Part shown: in pieces, positions 8,352-18,958 of the stretch
Layout of the letters: each line of letters opens with the position of its first letter
How positions within the stretch are numbered: the stretch's first letter is position 1
Assembly (NCBI RefSeq): GCF_900698965.1
Contig: NZ_LR217725.1
Location: 620,001-684,000 of the forward strand
Source of the DNA: Erwinia_E haradaeae_A
GTDB taxonomy: Bacteria > Pseudomonadota > Gammaproteobacteria > Enterobacterales > Enterobacteriaceae
Length of the DNA stretch: 64,000 nt
Direction: 5' to 3'
Position numbers and translations under genes: made by a program
The notes under the pieces: model-generated
Told to the model about the DNA's origin: nothing
Seen by the model: only the letters and a program-made list of their open reading frames with translations
Databases searched by the model: none

Positions 8352-9875
8352 ATGCTACAGAGAGAGCCACACACTGGTAAAACCGAGCTGGATAAAAATC
8401 AAGAAATACAAAAACGGCGAATAAAGCTAGATACTATACGTACAGAAGGTCAGGCATTTCCTAATAACTTTCGCCGAAAACATGTCTCTGAAGAACTTCA
8501 TAGACAATACGATCACATGGATATAGAAGAATTAAAATCACTGCATTTAATTGTAACAGTAGCCGGTCGCATCATAACACGACGTGTCATGGGAAAGGCT
8601 TCTTTTATGACATTACAAGATTCAGGTGGTCGCATTCAGCTATATATTTCTCATAATATCTTGTCAGGAGAGCCTGACCAGGAAAACTTTAAAAAGTGGG
8701 ATCTAGGCGATATTATTGGTGCTGAAGGCAAATTATTTAAAACGCAAACTCGCGAGCTTTCAATTCATTGTAGTAAGCTACGTCTTTTAACTAAATCTTT
8801 GCGTCCATTACCAGATAAATTTCATGGCTTGGTTGATCAAGAGATTCGTTATAGGCAACGCTATCTAGATCTGATTACTAATCCAGCCTCGCGAAAAATC
8901 TTTCAAATTCGCTCACAACTGATAGCTAGTATCAGACAATTTATGGTAGAGCGTAATTTTTTAGAAGTAGAAACTCCAATGATGCAAGTCATCCCAGGAG
9001 GAGCGTCTGCTCGTCCTTTTATTACTCACCATAATGCTTTCAATATTGACATGTATCTACGCATTTCACCAGAACTATATCTTAAGCGCCTGCTAGTAGG
9101 AGGATGTGAACGTATCTTTGAAATTAATAGAAATTTTCGCAATGAAGGTGTCTCCTCACGACATAACCCAGAGTTTACTATGATGGAGATATACGTGGCA
9201 TACAGTGACTATAAAGACTTAATGAAATTCATTCACACTCTATTTTATACGCTAGCAAAGGACATTTTAGGCGATACTATTGTACCATATGGTAAGTATC
9301 GTTTTAATTTTGAAGAACCTTTTGAAGAAATTACCATGAAAGAAGCAATCGTAAGACATCATCCAAAAATTAGTATTCCAATACTGAACGATTTTAATGC
9401 GTCATTAAAGATTGCTAATGCTCTTAATATTCATATTGAGAGAAATTGGGGACTGGGTCGTATAGTAACGGAAATCTTTGAAAGAACAGTGGCGGAGTCT
9501 CTAATCCAACCTACTTTTATTACAGGATACCCAGCAGAAGTATCGCCATTAGCACGTCGTAATGATATTCATCCAGATATAACTGACCGTTTTGAATTTT
9601 TTATCTGTGGTCGTGAAATTGGAAATGGTTTTTCAGAGCTAAATGATCCAGAGGATCAAGAAAAACGTTTTCTGATGCAAGCTCATGCGAAAAACATGCT
9701 GGGTGATCATGAAGCAATGTTCTATGATGAGGATTATATTACTGCGTTAGAGTATGGATTACCTCCATGTGCTGGGTTGGGGCTTGGGATTGACCGTATA
9801 GTGATGCTATTTACGAACAGCCAATCTATTCGTGATGTCATCTTATTTCCACTGCTTCGTCCACATAGTAGATGA
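8352..9875 (+). CDS. lysS: Lysyl-tRNA synthetase (class II)
   Basis: Charges tRNA-Lys. The 507-aa product matches E. coli LysS (505 aa) throughout: an N-terminal OB-fold anticodon-binding domain (residues about 60-150), then the class II core with motif 1 (FLEVETPMMQVIPGGASARPF), motif 2 (FRNEGVSSRHNPEFTMME) and motif 3 (GLGLGIDRIVMLF). The ATG at 8352 is preceded by taggaga. It forms an operon with prfB, 12 bases upstream. The stop codon is TGA, which RF2 must read. No oddities seen. Confidence 0.98.
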   Translation: MLQREPHTGKTELDKNQEIQKRRIKLDTIRTEGQAFPNNFRRKHVSEELHRQYDHMDIEELKSLHLIVTVAGRIITRRVMGKASFMTLQDSGGRIQLYISHNILSGEPDQENFKKWDLGDIIGAEGKLFKTQTRELSIHCSKLRLLTKSLRPLPDKFHGLVDQEIRYRQRYLDLITNPASRKIFQIRSQLIASIRQFMVERNFLEVETPMMQVIPGGASARPFITHHNAFNIDMYLRISPELYLKRLLVGGCERIFEINRNFRNEGVSSRHNPEFTMMEIYVAYSDYKDLMKFIHTLFYTLAKDILGDTIVPYGKYRFNFEEPFEEITMKEAIVRHHPKISIPILNDFNASLKIANALNIHIERNWGLGRIVTEIFERTVAESLIQPTFITGYPAEVSPLARRNDIHPDITDRFEFFICGREIGNGFSELNDPEDQEKRFLMQAHAKNMLGDHEAMFYDEDYITALEYGLPPCAGLGLGIDRIVMLFTNSQSIRDVILFPLLRPHSR

Positions 9876-10081
9876 AGTATAGATCGCAAGATATTATAAT
9901 ACACATCTGTTCTTTCTTAACTTAGTAAGATTTAATAAGATACTTTTTATCTATCAAACCTGATTCATTCTATAGGATTCTATCCTAAGGCTTCTCAATA
10001 TTAATGGAAAACCTTCAATCACTGATTAAACAGAAAGACGATTTTTATGTAAAATTAATCTAAATGTATAACGTAAATTAC

Positions 10082-10125
10082 TTCTTTTAAAGATCGTTAA
10101 GAATTCTTTTAAAGATCATTAAAAA
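10082..10125. repeat. Imperfect 22-bp tandem duplication
   Basis: Two head-to-tail units start at 10082 and 10104 and share ttcttttaaagatc, then diverge slightly. They lie in the 296-base gap between convergent lysS and kdsA, which otherwise shows nothing recognisable. Confidence 0.7.
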
Positions 10126-10171
10126 TGATATAACATATAACTTATAATTAATTTTCAATAGCGGTTTCTTT

Positions 10172-11026
10172 TTAGTGACTAGTATCTATATTCGTAAAAC
10201 TTTTTACTAAATCATCAATGGCTTTCATTTGTACTAAAAAAGGCTCTAGCTGATCAAGTGGTAGCGCAGATGCTCCATCACATTTTGCTTTCGATGGGCA
10301 TGGGTGAGCTTCAATAAAAAGACCTGCAATACCTACTGCAAGGCCAGCACGAGCTAATTCACATACTTGGGATCTCCTTCCGTTAGAGGTTTGACTCATT
10401 GGAGAGCGATATTGCAGGGAATGCGTCACATCAAATATAACTGGATTATTTTTAGAGACTCGCTTCATAATGTTAAAACCCAACATATCAACTATAATAT
10501 TATCATAACCAAAACTTACACCGCGATCACATAAAATAACATTTTCATTACCTCCTTTAGAAAACTTATGTACAATGTTGCCTACTTGATTTGGGCTAAG
10601 AAACTGTGGTTTTTTAACATTTATGACGGAGCCGGTCTTTGCCATTGCACTAATCAAGTCAGTTTGACGCGCAAGAAAAGCGGGTAACTGAAGAACATCT
10701 ACTATATTTGCTACTATCTTTACCTGATCTACTTCATGTACGTCTGTCATAATGCCAACTCCAAAACTATTCTTGATATCTTGGAAAATTGTCATGCTTT
10801 CTTCGAAACCTAAACCACGATATGAAGCAATAGAAGACCGATTAGCTTTATCAAAAGAGGCTTTAAATACATATGGGATGCCAAGTTTTTCTGTTACTCT
10901 AACATAATGCTCACAAACATGCATCGCTAGATCGCGCGATTCTAGAACATTCATTCCGCCAAATAATACACTGGGTAAGTTATTTGCTACCTGAATATTA
11001 CCAATATTCACAATTTTTTGTTTCAT
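10172..11026 (-). CDS. kdsA: 3-deoxy-D-manno-octulosonate 8-phosphate synthase
   Basis: Condenses phosphoenolpyruvate with arabinose 5-phosphate to make KDO-8-phosphate for the lipopolysaccharide core. The start chosen is ATG at 11026, preceded on its strand by aggtggt and giving MKQKIVNIG, as in E. coli. This yields 284 aa, the E. coli length; an upstream start at 11068 adds 14 unrelated residues. Conserved blocks include VLFGGMNVLESRDLAM, PYVFKASFDKANRSS, PAFLARQTDL, NVKKPQFLSP and GLFIEAHP. In E. coli kdsA lies downstream of prfA-prmC; here it is about 10 kb away, so the region has been rearranged. It implies that a KDO-containing outer membrane is still made. Confidence 0.97.
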   Translation of the reverse strand: MKQKIVNIGNIQVANNLPSVLFGGMNVLESRDLAMHVCEHYVRVTEKLGIPYVFKASFDKANRSSIASYRGLGFEESMTIFQDIKNSFGVGIMTDVHEVDQVKIVANIVDVLQLPAFLARQTDLISAMAKTGSVINVKKPQFLSPNQVGNIVHKFSKGGNENVILCDRGVSFGYDNIIVDMLGFNIMKRVSKNNPVIFDVTHSLQYRSPMSQTSNGRRSQVCELARAGLAVGIAGLFIEAHPCPSKAKCDGASALPLDQLEPFLVQMKAIDDLVKSFTNIDTSH

Positions 11027-11920
11027 AGTACCACCTATTATATGTCGGGGAGTAGGCTCTTTTAACAAATGCTAATTGAATGTCGTTATATAAAACTGGG
11101 ATTATTTTATGATATTATGCTAATCTAATATACGTACTTATGAAAGCATCTAGATGTACAATATAAGTGTCTGTTCTGATAGATTGCAAATCTAACGGAT
11201 GATTATATAGTAAGCAATTGATGCCACCACCATAAATTTTAATCTTACTATCTATCTCACATAGAAATACACGCTAGATATTTTAGTTAAGATATTTTTC
11301 AAATACTTACATACCTCTTTAATCTAGTAATAATGATCGTATCAGATACTTTTATTTAAGAAAACAATACAATTAATGATGTTAATTAATACATTAAACA
11401 CTATGATTATATTTGTATATAAGCAATCTAAATATTTTGTTTTATATCAGAAAGGAGTTATCTTTAATGTTATGTACAATACAGATGACCATAGTGTGAT
11501 GTTAAGACTCACTATTTACTCAATATGATCTAAGTATTGGACAAATGAGCTTTAGATTACTTAATTAGTCAGTTACTAGCGTGCTTAATTACTATCTTCA
11601 TGCATGTTATAGTCTATCCATTTTTAGAAGATTACTCATTTCTGACGATTGATTCTTGCTGTATAGTATTGTGAAAGCTTCGTACATAATAACCAGATTA
11701 GTAAAATTAGACCTGATCACAACAGAGTTCAAATGTATATCAGCTTATATTACTTAGCATAATGACTGATCTCTAGTAATCTACACTGTAGATCTCCCTT
11801 ACTGTCAAGGCTCTAATATTCATATTCACTAACAATATTTCATGGATAGACAAGATAAAAGTAGTATGCAGATATTATGAATAAGATAGGTCTGATATAG
11901 ATTGTTAAATGGAGTTTAAA
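11027..11920. other. Gene-free gap between kdsA and tyrS (divergent)
   Basis: This 894-base AT-rich stretch shows no coding frame, tRNA or strong hairpin. It must hold the promoters for kdsA and tyrS, but I could not pick out a reliable -35/-10 pair. Confidence 0.6.
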
Positions 11921-13198
11921 ATGCCTAGCAGTAATCTCATCGAACAATTAGACGAAAGAGGCCTAATTAACCAGATCACCGATAAAAACGGCTTACAAAA
12001 ACAATTAGAACAGAAATCAGTAACACTTTATTGTGGTTTAGACCCAACTGCCGATAGTTTACATGTTGGGCATTTAGTGCCGCTACTATGTTTAAAAAAA
12101 TTTCAAAATGCAGGTCATAAGCCAATAATATTACTGGGAGGAGCCACTGGTCTAATCGGAGACCCAAGCTTTAAAACAGATGAGCGTATGTTATGTAACG
12201 CGCTGGATGTAGCTAGATGGACAGAAATAATTCATTTTCAACTTTCTCGTTTTTTAGATTTTTATTCTGAAAATAATCGGGCCATTGTAGTAAATAATTA
12301 TGAATGGTTTCATTCTATGACCATGCTCACGTTCTTACGTAACATTGGTAAATATTTTTCTATTAACCAAATGATTAACAGGGAGGCGGTAAGAAAGCGT
12401 TTAAATCGTAATCACCACGGGATTTCTTTTACTGAATTTTCCTATAATCTGTTACAAGCATATGACTTTGCTTACTTAAACAAACATCATAATGTGATCT
12501 TACAGATTGGTGGCTCAGATCAATGGGGAAATATCATTTCAGGTATTGACCTTACTAGAAGAATCAATCAGAAACAAGTTTTTGGTTTAACACTACCTTT
12601 ACTGACAAAATCCGATGGAACTAAGTTTGGTAAAACTTCAAATGGAACTATATGGTTAGATGCAAAAAAAACTAGTCCATACCAGTTTTATCAGTTTTGG
12701 ATGAGCACGTCAGATTCTGATGTGTATCATTTTTTAAAAATTTTTACATTGATGAGCATTCAGGATATACACGAATTACAAAATGAGAATAAAAATCGAG
12801 ATGACGCTCCCTCTGCTCAAACAATATTAGCTGAACTAGTAACTAAGTTGGTACATGGAGAAGAAAGTCTCACTACAGCACGTCGGATTACAAAGAGTTT
12901 ATTTTCTGGGCACATCACAGAATTAACAGAAAATGAAATTCACCAAGTACTAGAAGACGGTGTCACAAAGATTATCCTGAAGGAAGCGCAAGATTTACAA
13001 CAGGCACTAGTAAGTTCTTTGCTTGCAACCTCTCGAGGTCATGCAAGGCAGTTAATTTCTGCTAAATCTATTAGCATAAACGGTAATTTACAGACTAATA
13101 CTCAATATATCTTCTGTCAATCAGATAAATTATTTAATAAATATACTTTCTTGTGCCGGGGAAAGAAGCACTACAGTATCATCACTTGGTTAATATAA
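11921..13198 (+). CDS. tyrS: Tyrosyl-tRNA synthetase (class I)
   Basis: Charges tRNA-Tyr. The start chosen is ATG at 11921: ggag lies 6 bases upstream and the product begins MPSSNLIEQL, like E. coli MASSNLIKQL. The in-frame ATG at 11909 would sit before the ribosome-binding site. The 425-aa product has the HIGH-type motif (DSLHVGHLVPLL), the KMSKS-type motif as KFGKT, the tyrosine-binding QIGGSDQWGN block, and a C-terminal S4 RNA-binding domain. In E. coli tyrS is only a few genes from nth; here tpiA, prfB-lysS and kdsA lie between. Confidence 0.97.
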   Translation: MPSSNLIEQLDERGLINQITDKNGLQKQLEQKSVTLYCGLDPTADSLHVGHLVPLLCLKKFQNAGHKPIILLGGATGLIGDPSFKTDERMLCNALDVARWTEIIHFQLSRFLDFYSENNRAIVVNNYEWFHSMTMLTFLRNIGKYFSINQMINREAVRKRLNRNHHGISFTEFSYNLLQAYDFAYLNKHHNVILQIGGSDQWGNIISGIDLTRRINQKQVFGLTLPLLTKSDGTKFGKTSNGTIWLDAKKTSPYQFYQFWMSTSDSDVYHFLKIFTLMSIQDIHELQNENKNRDDAPSAQTILAELVTKLVHGEESLTTARRITKSLFSGHITELTENEIHQVLEDGVTKIILKEAQDLQQALVSSLLATSRGHARQLISAKSISINGNLQTNTQYIFCQSDKLFNKYTFLCRGKKHYSIITWLI

Positions 13199-14037
13199 CT
13201 TGTATTGTAATAGCTGTGACACTATGAATCATCTCAATTTTTACTACAAAATGCTGTAGTAAAATTAAATATTTGACTAGTTCGTCATTTTAGTATCTCT
13301 TTAGCTATTCTGTAGCATACAGAATAGCTAAAGAGATACTGGCCTTCACTAATAAAACGCAAAGTAATGAGTTTTTATAAAATTATAAAACCTAGCAATA
13401 AGCATTACGATCTGAATCATAACGCACTTACAGATCTTATATTTAATAAGGTTGTCTGTTGTCTCTGTTAGTAATCATCCATATACTACATGTTTACTAT
13501 ATGTTTTGTATATCCTATCTAGTCAATTTTACGCGCTGCGTTCACTAACCCTGAAACTCACTTTTAAGGTAATTTATTTTATCTAAACTGTATTGACAGT
13601 ATGGCAATACTAGAATCATCATATCAACCAAAAGTACTCTCAATATACTAAATCTTTCTTTAGTCCCAGAAAGTATATAAAAACAACTGTTATACTGAAA
13701 AATTTGTAAAGAAAAACCTCTATTTAATTTATTATAGAATGTGTACTAATTTAATAGTAGTACTCTACAGTACTGTACCAAACGCCTATGATATATCTTA
13801 TTTGCATGCTTAGATTGTAATCTGTATTACAAATACATTTTCTAGATAGAAGTTACTTCTATAGCAGAATATGCAATAATATATGCTTGATAATCTGTTA
13901 AGAATATTTATTAAAATGCGAATTAAACTATACCACTATGGAAAAATTTTATTTAATTTCTTTTAAAGAAATGCTATATGTTTATGATAGTATTTGCTCT
14001 TACTAAGAGCTATCAACAAGATCAGATTGCACTTATG
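13199..14037. other. Gene-free gap between tyrS and mlaA (convergent)
   Basis: These 839 bases contain a perfect 22-bp hairpin at 13292-13340 (separate entry) and otherwise only AT-rich sequence with no coding signal on either strand. Confidence 0.6.
13292..13340. repeat. 22-bp perfect inverted repeat downstream of tyrS
   Basis: Left arm 13292-13313 and right arm 13319-13340 are perfectly complementary with a 5-base loop (agcat). It begins 94 bases after the tyrS stop and could end or protect the tyrS transcript. No T run follows on either strand, so it is not a standard intrinsic terminator. Confidence 0.85.
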
Positions 14038-14799
14038 TTACGAATCAATTTCACTCATGATGTTCTGCATAACTGATTCATCTAGATGGTCTTTAGGAGC
14101 TAAACTGACATCTTTAGCTAAGAAATCATGATATTGAAAATAAGCTTCTCTCATAAATACATAAGGATCTTTTACCTCTCTTGTAATGTCGTCATAATCT
14201 AAGAGCTGAGCGCGAGTCTCAATACCTTCTACAAACCACTGTCCAGCAGACATCCACCATGTAAACCAACTATATGGTAAGTAAAAATAATCTACAAGTT
14301 TACCTAGATCTTCACGGGGTGTAAAGCCTCCATAAATAGGAATAACTATATAAGTACCATAGCAAACTTCATAATGACCTAATGTGTTACCAAATGTTCG
14401 ATGCTCCTCTTTGGCTAATTCTACATTAGCCATGCTTGCAAGATCAATTAATCCGCCCATACCTAATAAAGTATTTAAAAGCAATCTACTGAAATGCAAG
14501 CCTGCCTTATAAGGATTACCTTCAAGTAAATAGTTTACTATTGAGCTAGGCTCACTAAGATTACTAGTAACATTGTTCAAGCCATGACGAATAGGAATAG
14601 GCAAGGTATCCCGCCATAATAACGCTAATGGACGCATGATGTACGGATCTAAAATAGAATAATTCCAATTAAAAATAGTACGGTTAATACCCTCTAATGG
14701 GTCTTGATGTTCAACAGGAATTTCACTCTTGACGGGCGCACTCATGCAACCTGTCAAGAAGATGCCTGCAAACACTAATATTGTGATCTGATAGCTCAC
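14038..14799 (-). CDS. mlaA: Outer-membrane lipid asymmetry lipoprotein MlaA (VacJ)
   Basis: Outer-membrane lipoprotein that removes misplaced phospholipids from the outer leaflet and passes them to MlaC. The start is GTG at 14799, with ggaag upstream. The 253-aa product has a signal peptide ending in the lipobox L15-T16-G17-C18. The mature part matches E. coli MlaA (251 aa) in DPLEGINRTIFNWNY, NTLLGMGGLIDLA, GHYEVCYGTYIVIPIYG and EGIETRAQLLD. No mlaBCDEF genes lie in the window. The gene stands alone with 0.8-1.4 kb empty on both sides. Confidence 0.95.
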   Translation of the reverse strand: MSYQITILVFAGIFLTGCMSAPVKSEIPVEHQDPLEGINRTIFNWNYSILDPYIMRPLALLWRDTLPIPIRHGLNNVTSNLSEPSSIVNYLLEGNPYKAGLHFSRLLLNTLLGMGGLIDLASMANVELAKEEHRTFGNTLGHYEVCYGTYIVIPIYGGFTPREDLGKLVDYFYLPYSWFTWWMSAGQWFVEGIETRAQLLDYDDITREVKDPYVFMREAYFQYHDFLAKDVSLAPKDHLDESVMQNIMSEIDS

Positions 14800-16186
14800 A
14801 GAGTACTTCCTTTACGCAAAGGAACCAGTTGTGCTGAACCCCGGTCCTAAACTAATGATTCTAGATCATACATATTAATACCTATTAACACTAAGTTAAA
14901 CTATGATTTTATCTGTAGTGCATATAGTGCTATCTCTATTTTGTAATATACCTTATAAATCGATGCATATCGAAAGTCAAACCATAATTTCAGATATAAA
15001 AAAACTCGACATGTGACGCAAACACTATCTTTTTTGATGTATAAATATCTTTTTGATACTTAAGGCAATACTTCATATTACAAGAAACATTAATGATTTT
15101 TATACCATTATATAATTTTGAGTATATTCTCTAGTTATCACGAAATCGATTTGAGAATCAGGATCATCATATAATATCACGTAAGTTTTGTGTACATAGC
15201 GGATACTGTATTACAGTTTAAGGGTTTAAGAATGTAAGAAGCCATCCACGTTATATGATGTAGGATACATTCTGTATGTTAGAATGTATAAAGCATACTC
15301 AATTAATAACCATTTTCTATTAGGCTATTTTATCTTTAGGGGTTCAAGGTACTAATCATTTAAAATCAATAAATACTTCTCATTCGACTAATTCAATGAT
15401 TTATTTTAATATTCAGTACATCATCCATGTAAATAATATGAAAAATTTCAAAAGTAATAACAACTAGATGACCCGACATGCTCTTCTTATACACAATTTG
15501 CTGACGATAATATATATGGTGATTCTATTAATCACGGCGTGTACTATTGAATATCGCATTATAGTTTATATACATAATACATGTAAAAATTAATCATCAT
15601 TCGATGACGTATGTATTTCAGTGATTCATAACGATCATTTGCAGTAGTCGCTAATTTATATGCAGCACACCTTACAAGGTATAGTACATCTTGTGCTATA
15701 GTATCTTGATGATACGAATCATAAAGAACATTGATGCTTTATACAATATACACATAGTCTGTATTGTTCTAGATTGTAGAGATATAAAACTCTAGTGTAC
15801 ATAACAACCTATCTCAATAAATCAAAATTGCAAAAAACACTAATGATATTTATAATATAAAGCACACACGATCTAGCGAACTATTTAGAATATATGTACT
15901 AATGCATGTATTAAAAACATATTTCAGCTGGTTATCATAGTGAAAATTGATTTAGGCATAACAAAACTCTTAGATTGGAGAGATCTTAATGTTTGACTCT
16001 TAACAGTAGTTGTTATATGCATCCTTAATGTTCAATACAAACAAAGAAGTATACTCGCAAAATCGATACAGAGCGTACATCCCATAAATAAAATACATTA
16101 TAAAGAACCTCACCTCATATGAGTCTATTTAATATGGACTGATCTAGTATTATGAGTAATTTTACTCAGACAAAATCAAGAACCCC
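14800..16186. other. Gene-free stretch between mlaA and prs
   Basis: A 1387-base AT-rich region. No open frame with recognisable similarity, no tRNA, and no long perfect repeat was seen. It should carry the mlaA promoter. Confidence 0.6.
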
Positions 16187-17134
16187 TTAATACTCAAACA
16201 TTGCTGAAATTGACTCCTCATTACTAATACGACGAATTGCTTCAGCTAACATACCTGATAACGTCAGAGTACGTACGGTAGGTAGCGCCCTAATCTCTTC
16301 AGGTAGTGGAATCGTATCACACACTACCACTTCATCAATCATTGAATTTCGTAGATTATTCACTGCGTTGCCTGAAAAAATTGGATGAGTAGTGTATGCA
16401 AAAACACGTTTGGCTCCTCGATATTTAAGAGCTTCTGCCGCGTTACATAAGGTGCTACCAGTGTCAATCATGTCATCCACTAATACACAATCACGCTCTG
16501 CCACGTCACCAATGATATTCATTACCTGCGATACATTGGCACGAGGACGACGTTTATCAATAATAGCCATATCTGTATCGTTAAGTAATTTAGCCATAGC
16601 ACGCGCTCTTACTACTCCACCTATATCCGGAGAAACTACAATAGGATTTTCCAAACCAATTTGTAACATATCTTCTAGAAGAATAGGACTACCAAAAACA
16701 TTATCAACCGGTACATCAAAGAACCCCTGGATCTGTTCAGCATGTAAATCCACAGTTAATACGCGATCCACACCAACACTAGATAAAAAATCAGCAATAA
16801 CTTTTGCAGTAATGGGAACACGAGAGGAGCGTACACGACGATCTTGGCGTGCATAACCAAAGTATGGAATTACTGCAGTAATTCGACCGGCAGAAGCGCG
16901 ACGTAGAGCATCAACCATCACTATTAATTCCATTAGATTATCATTAGTAGGAGCACAAGTAGACTGGATAATAAAGATGTCATCACCACGTACATTCTCA
17001 TTGATTTGAACACTCACTTCGCCATCGCTGAAACGACCTACAGCAGCCTTGCATAGTCCACTTTGAAGACGATCTGCTACGCGTTGTGCTAATTCTGGAG
17101 TAGCATTACCAGCAAAAAGCTTCATGTTAGGCAC
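16187..17134 (-). CDS. prs: Ribose-phosphate pyrophosphokinase (PRPP synthetase)
   Basis: Makes PRPP from ribose 5-phosphate and ATP for purine, pyrimidine, NAD, histidine and tryptophan synthesis. The 315-aa product has the E. coli length and is nearly identical in sequence. It includes the flexible loop region YFGYARQDRRVRSSRVPI, DLHAEQIQGFFDVPVDN and the PRPP-binding loop DDMIDTGST. The start is GTG at 17134 (V/M-P-N-M-K), preceded by gagg, as in E. coli. The order lolB-ispE-prs on one strand is the ancestral one. It is separated from ispE by 304 bases that probably contain its own promoter. Confidence 0.98.
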   Translation of the reverse strand: MPNMKLFAGNATPELAQRVADRLQSGLCKAAVGRFSDGEVSVQINENVRGDDIFIIQSTCAPTNDNLMELIVMVDALRRASAGRITAVIPYFGYARQDRRVRSSRVPITAKVIADFLSSVGVDRVLTVDLHAEQIQGFFDVPVDNVFGSPILLEDMLQIGLENPIVVSPDIGGVVRARAMAKLLNDTDMAIIDKRRPRANVSQVMNIIGDVAERDCVLVDDMIDTGSTLCNAAEALKYRGAKRVFAYTTHPIFSGNAVNNLRNSMIDEVVVCDTIPLPEEIRALPTVRTLTLSGMLAEAIRRISNEESISAMFEY

Positions 17135-17438
17135 AAGAAAAACCTCAAGTTTGCAATCTAGTAAAATAAATTAATCCAAGTAGCATACTGCTTTGACATT
17201 GTCTTTTTTGAGATACAGGGTAGATGAAAATACCATGTAAACGATAAACGCATGTGTTTACTTGCTTTATTGACTGTTCCTTGCAAATTCAATTAACAAT
17301 TAATCATCAAAATTTATGAGTTATCAAAAGTTATTTTTTGTCAATAATAGTCAATAAAAGATGTACGCTATGATTCTATCAGAATAGACAATAGACCCCC
17401 TAATTTAATTAACATTACTTCACTCTACTTACTGTCAT
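17135..17438. other. Intergenic region upstream of prs
   Basis: These 304 bases between ispE and prs, both on the minus strand, match the position of the long prs leader in E. coli. No clear promoter hexamers or hairpin could be assigned. Confidence 0.4.
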
Positions 17439-18314
17439 TTAAATGTTTTGTTCGATGAAGCGCGACATAACACTATGGTATAATACGGAGAGGTTGGCTC
17501 CGCGAGCAACAAACCCTGTCCACCTTTCAGGCACCCGATTTAGTATCTGACGAGCTAAGATCTCAGTATCAAATACTGCAAACACACATGAACCTGTTCC
17601 AGTTAAATGTGGGCGAGCATACAGCATCACCCAAGACATTAGTTGTTCAATTTCATTACAATGATTTCTGACAACAGCCTCACAATCATTATAAAATGTG
17701 CCCAATAATAACTCTTGCATCTGACGACAGGGTGTATTTCTGGTAAGATAAGGGTCGTTAAAAATTTGATAAGTACTAGTACTAACACCAGGGTAAATCA
17801 CTAAGTACCATTTTTTAGAAAGTACTATTGGAGTTAGACGCTCACCAATCCCCTCAGAAAAAGAAGATAAACCGTAAATAAACACTGGTACATCAGCACC
17901 AAGTTGCAACCCCAAAGCTGCTAGTTGTTCTACACTAAAATTTGTATGCCATAAATAATTAAGCGCCACTAAAACAGTCGCTGCATTCGATGAACCGCCA
18001 CCTACGCCACCACCAATCGGTAATTGTTTGTCTATTTGTAAGGTGGCACCAGCGTTGTGAGATAATGCGCCATATGATTTTGCCTGATCCCGTAATAATT
18101 TTGCTGCGCGGATAATAAGATTGTTTTCGTCTTTGACACCAGGAAGAGATTTTAATAATGTAAGTTCACCACTATGATTATTCTCCACTAGGAGTGTATC
18201 CCCATAATCGAGAAATTGGAATAAAGTTTGCAGATTATGATAACCATCGGAGCGTCGACCAACAATATAAAGAAATAAATTTAACTTTCCCGGAGACGGC
18301 CATTTAGTGATCAT
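17439..18314 (-). CDS. ispE: 4-diphosphocytidyl-2-C-methyl-D-erythritol kinase
   Basis: GHMP-family kinase, fourth step of the MEP (non-mevalonate) isoprenoid pathway, needed for undecaprenyl phosphate and quinone side chains. The 291-aa product begins with WPSPGKLNLFLYIVGRRSDGYHNLQTLFQFLDYGD and carries the ATP-binding loop PIGGGVGGGSSNAATVLVALN (residues about 99-119). A C-terminal TGTGSCVFAVF follows. The ATG at 18314 has agga upstream. It starts 8 bases after the lolB stop, so the two are one transcription unit. Confidence 0.97.
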   Translation of the reverse strand: MITKWPSPGKLNLFLYIVGRRSDGYHNLQTLFQFLDYGDTLLVENNHSGELTLLKSLPGVKDENNLIIRAAKLLRDQAKSYGALSHNAGATLQIDKQLPIGGGVGGGSSNAATVLVALNYLWHTNFSVEQLAALGLQLGADVPVFIYGLSSFSEGIGERLTPIVLSKKWYLVIYPGVSTSTYQIFNDPYLTRNTPCRQMQELLLGTFYNDCEAVVRNHCNEIEQLMSWVMLYARPHLTGTGSCVFAVFDTEILARQILNRVPERWTGFVARGANLSVLYHSVMSRFIEQNI

Positions 18315-18322
18315 GGTTATTC

Positions 18323-18958
18323 CTATTGATCTATTTTTAACTTAATCCGTTGCTTTCCTTGATACAGCTCAATGTGAGAAGGCATCGCTGGTTTATCGGG
18401 TGCTTTTCGATATCCTAAGTAAAAAATATGTAACTGAGTGCTTGATATACCAAAGCTTAATTCACGCAAATGAGACTCTGAATCGAGCCTAAAATCGGTA
18501 GAGGCCCCAGGTAGCCCCATAATCCACTGACTAAAATTTTTTAGTGAAACCATGATTCCAGTTAATTGAAATATTATATATTCTGCATATTTCTCGCTCA
18601 CCACGCATTTCCTGTCCCTGGTATGAATATAGACAAATTGATCCTTTTGTTCTAATTGGAGCTCTGTCATACCTAATAGATTGCTCAACAGAAATTGATA
18701 GTGATGAGGAGATATTTGTTTCCAGTAAAAACGGGCAAATAATTTCTGATTATTAGAGTATAAGAGTAATGTACCATGCACTTGATACTGGGTAAGTGCT
18801 TTAACTAAATTCTGGTGATGGTTCCATTTTGGATTTGTATTAATTTCACTTACGGCTTCTGTTTTTAAGTAAGGGCCTTGGCTACAGGCTAGTAACAATA
18901 TATACGAAAGATAAATCAATTTCTTAAACCGAGCATACGCCAATAATATTGACAACAT
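18323..18958 (-). CDS. lolB: Outer-membrane lipoprotein receptor LolB
   Basis: Accepts lipoproteins from the periplasmic carrier LolA and inserts them into the outer membrane. The 211-aa product has a signal peptide with lipobox L22-L23-A24-C25, so it is itself a lipoprotein. Family blocks are recognisable but less conserved than in neighbouring genes: ARFYWKQISPHHYQFLLSNLLGMTELQLE, SQWIMGLPG and QGKQRIKLKID. It is directly upstream of ispE (8 bases), as in E. coli. MlaA in the same window is a likely client. hemA, its divergent neighbour in E. coli, is absent. Confidence 0.93.
   Translation of the reverse strand: MLSILLAYARFKKLIYLSYILLLACSQGPYLKTEAVSEINTNPKWNHHQNLVKALTQYQVHGTLLLYSNNQKLFARFYWKQISPHHYQFLLSNLLGMTELQLEQKDQFVYIHTRDRKCVVSEKYAEYIIFQLTGIMVSLKNFSQWIMGLPGASTDFRLDSESHLRELSFGISSTQLHIFYLGYRKAPDKPAMPSHIELYQGKQRIKLKIDQ

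Noticed and set aside
16392..16856. 154-codon frame antisense to prs
   Set aside because: Shadow of the strongly conserved prs gene on the other strand.
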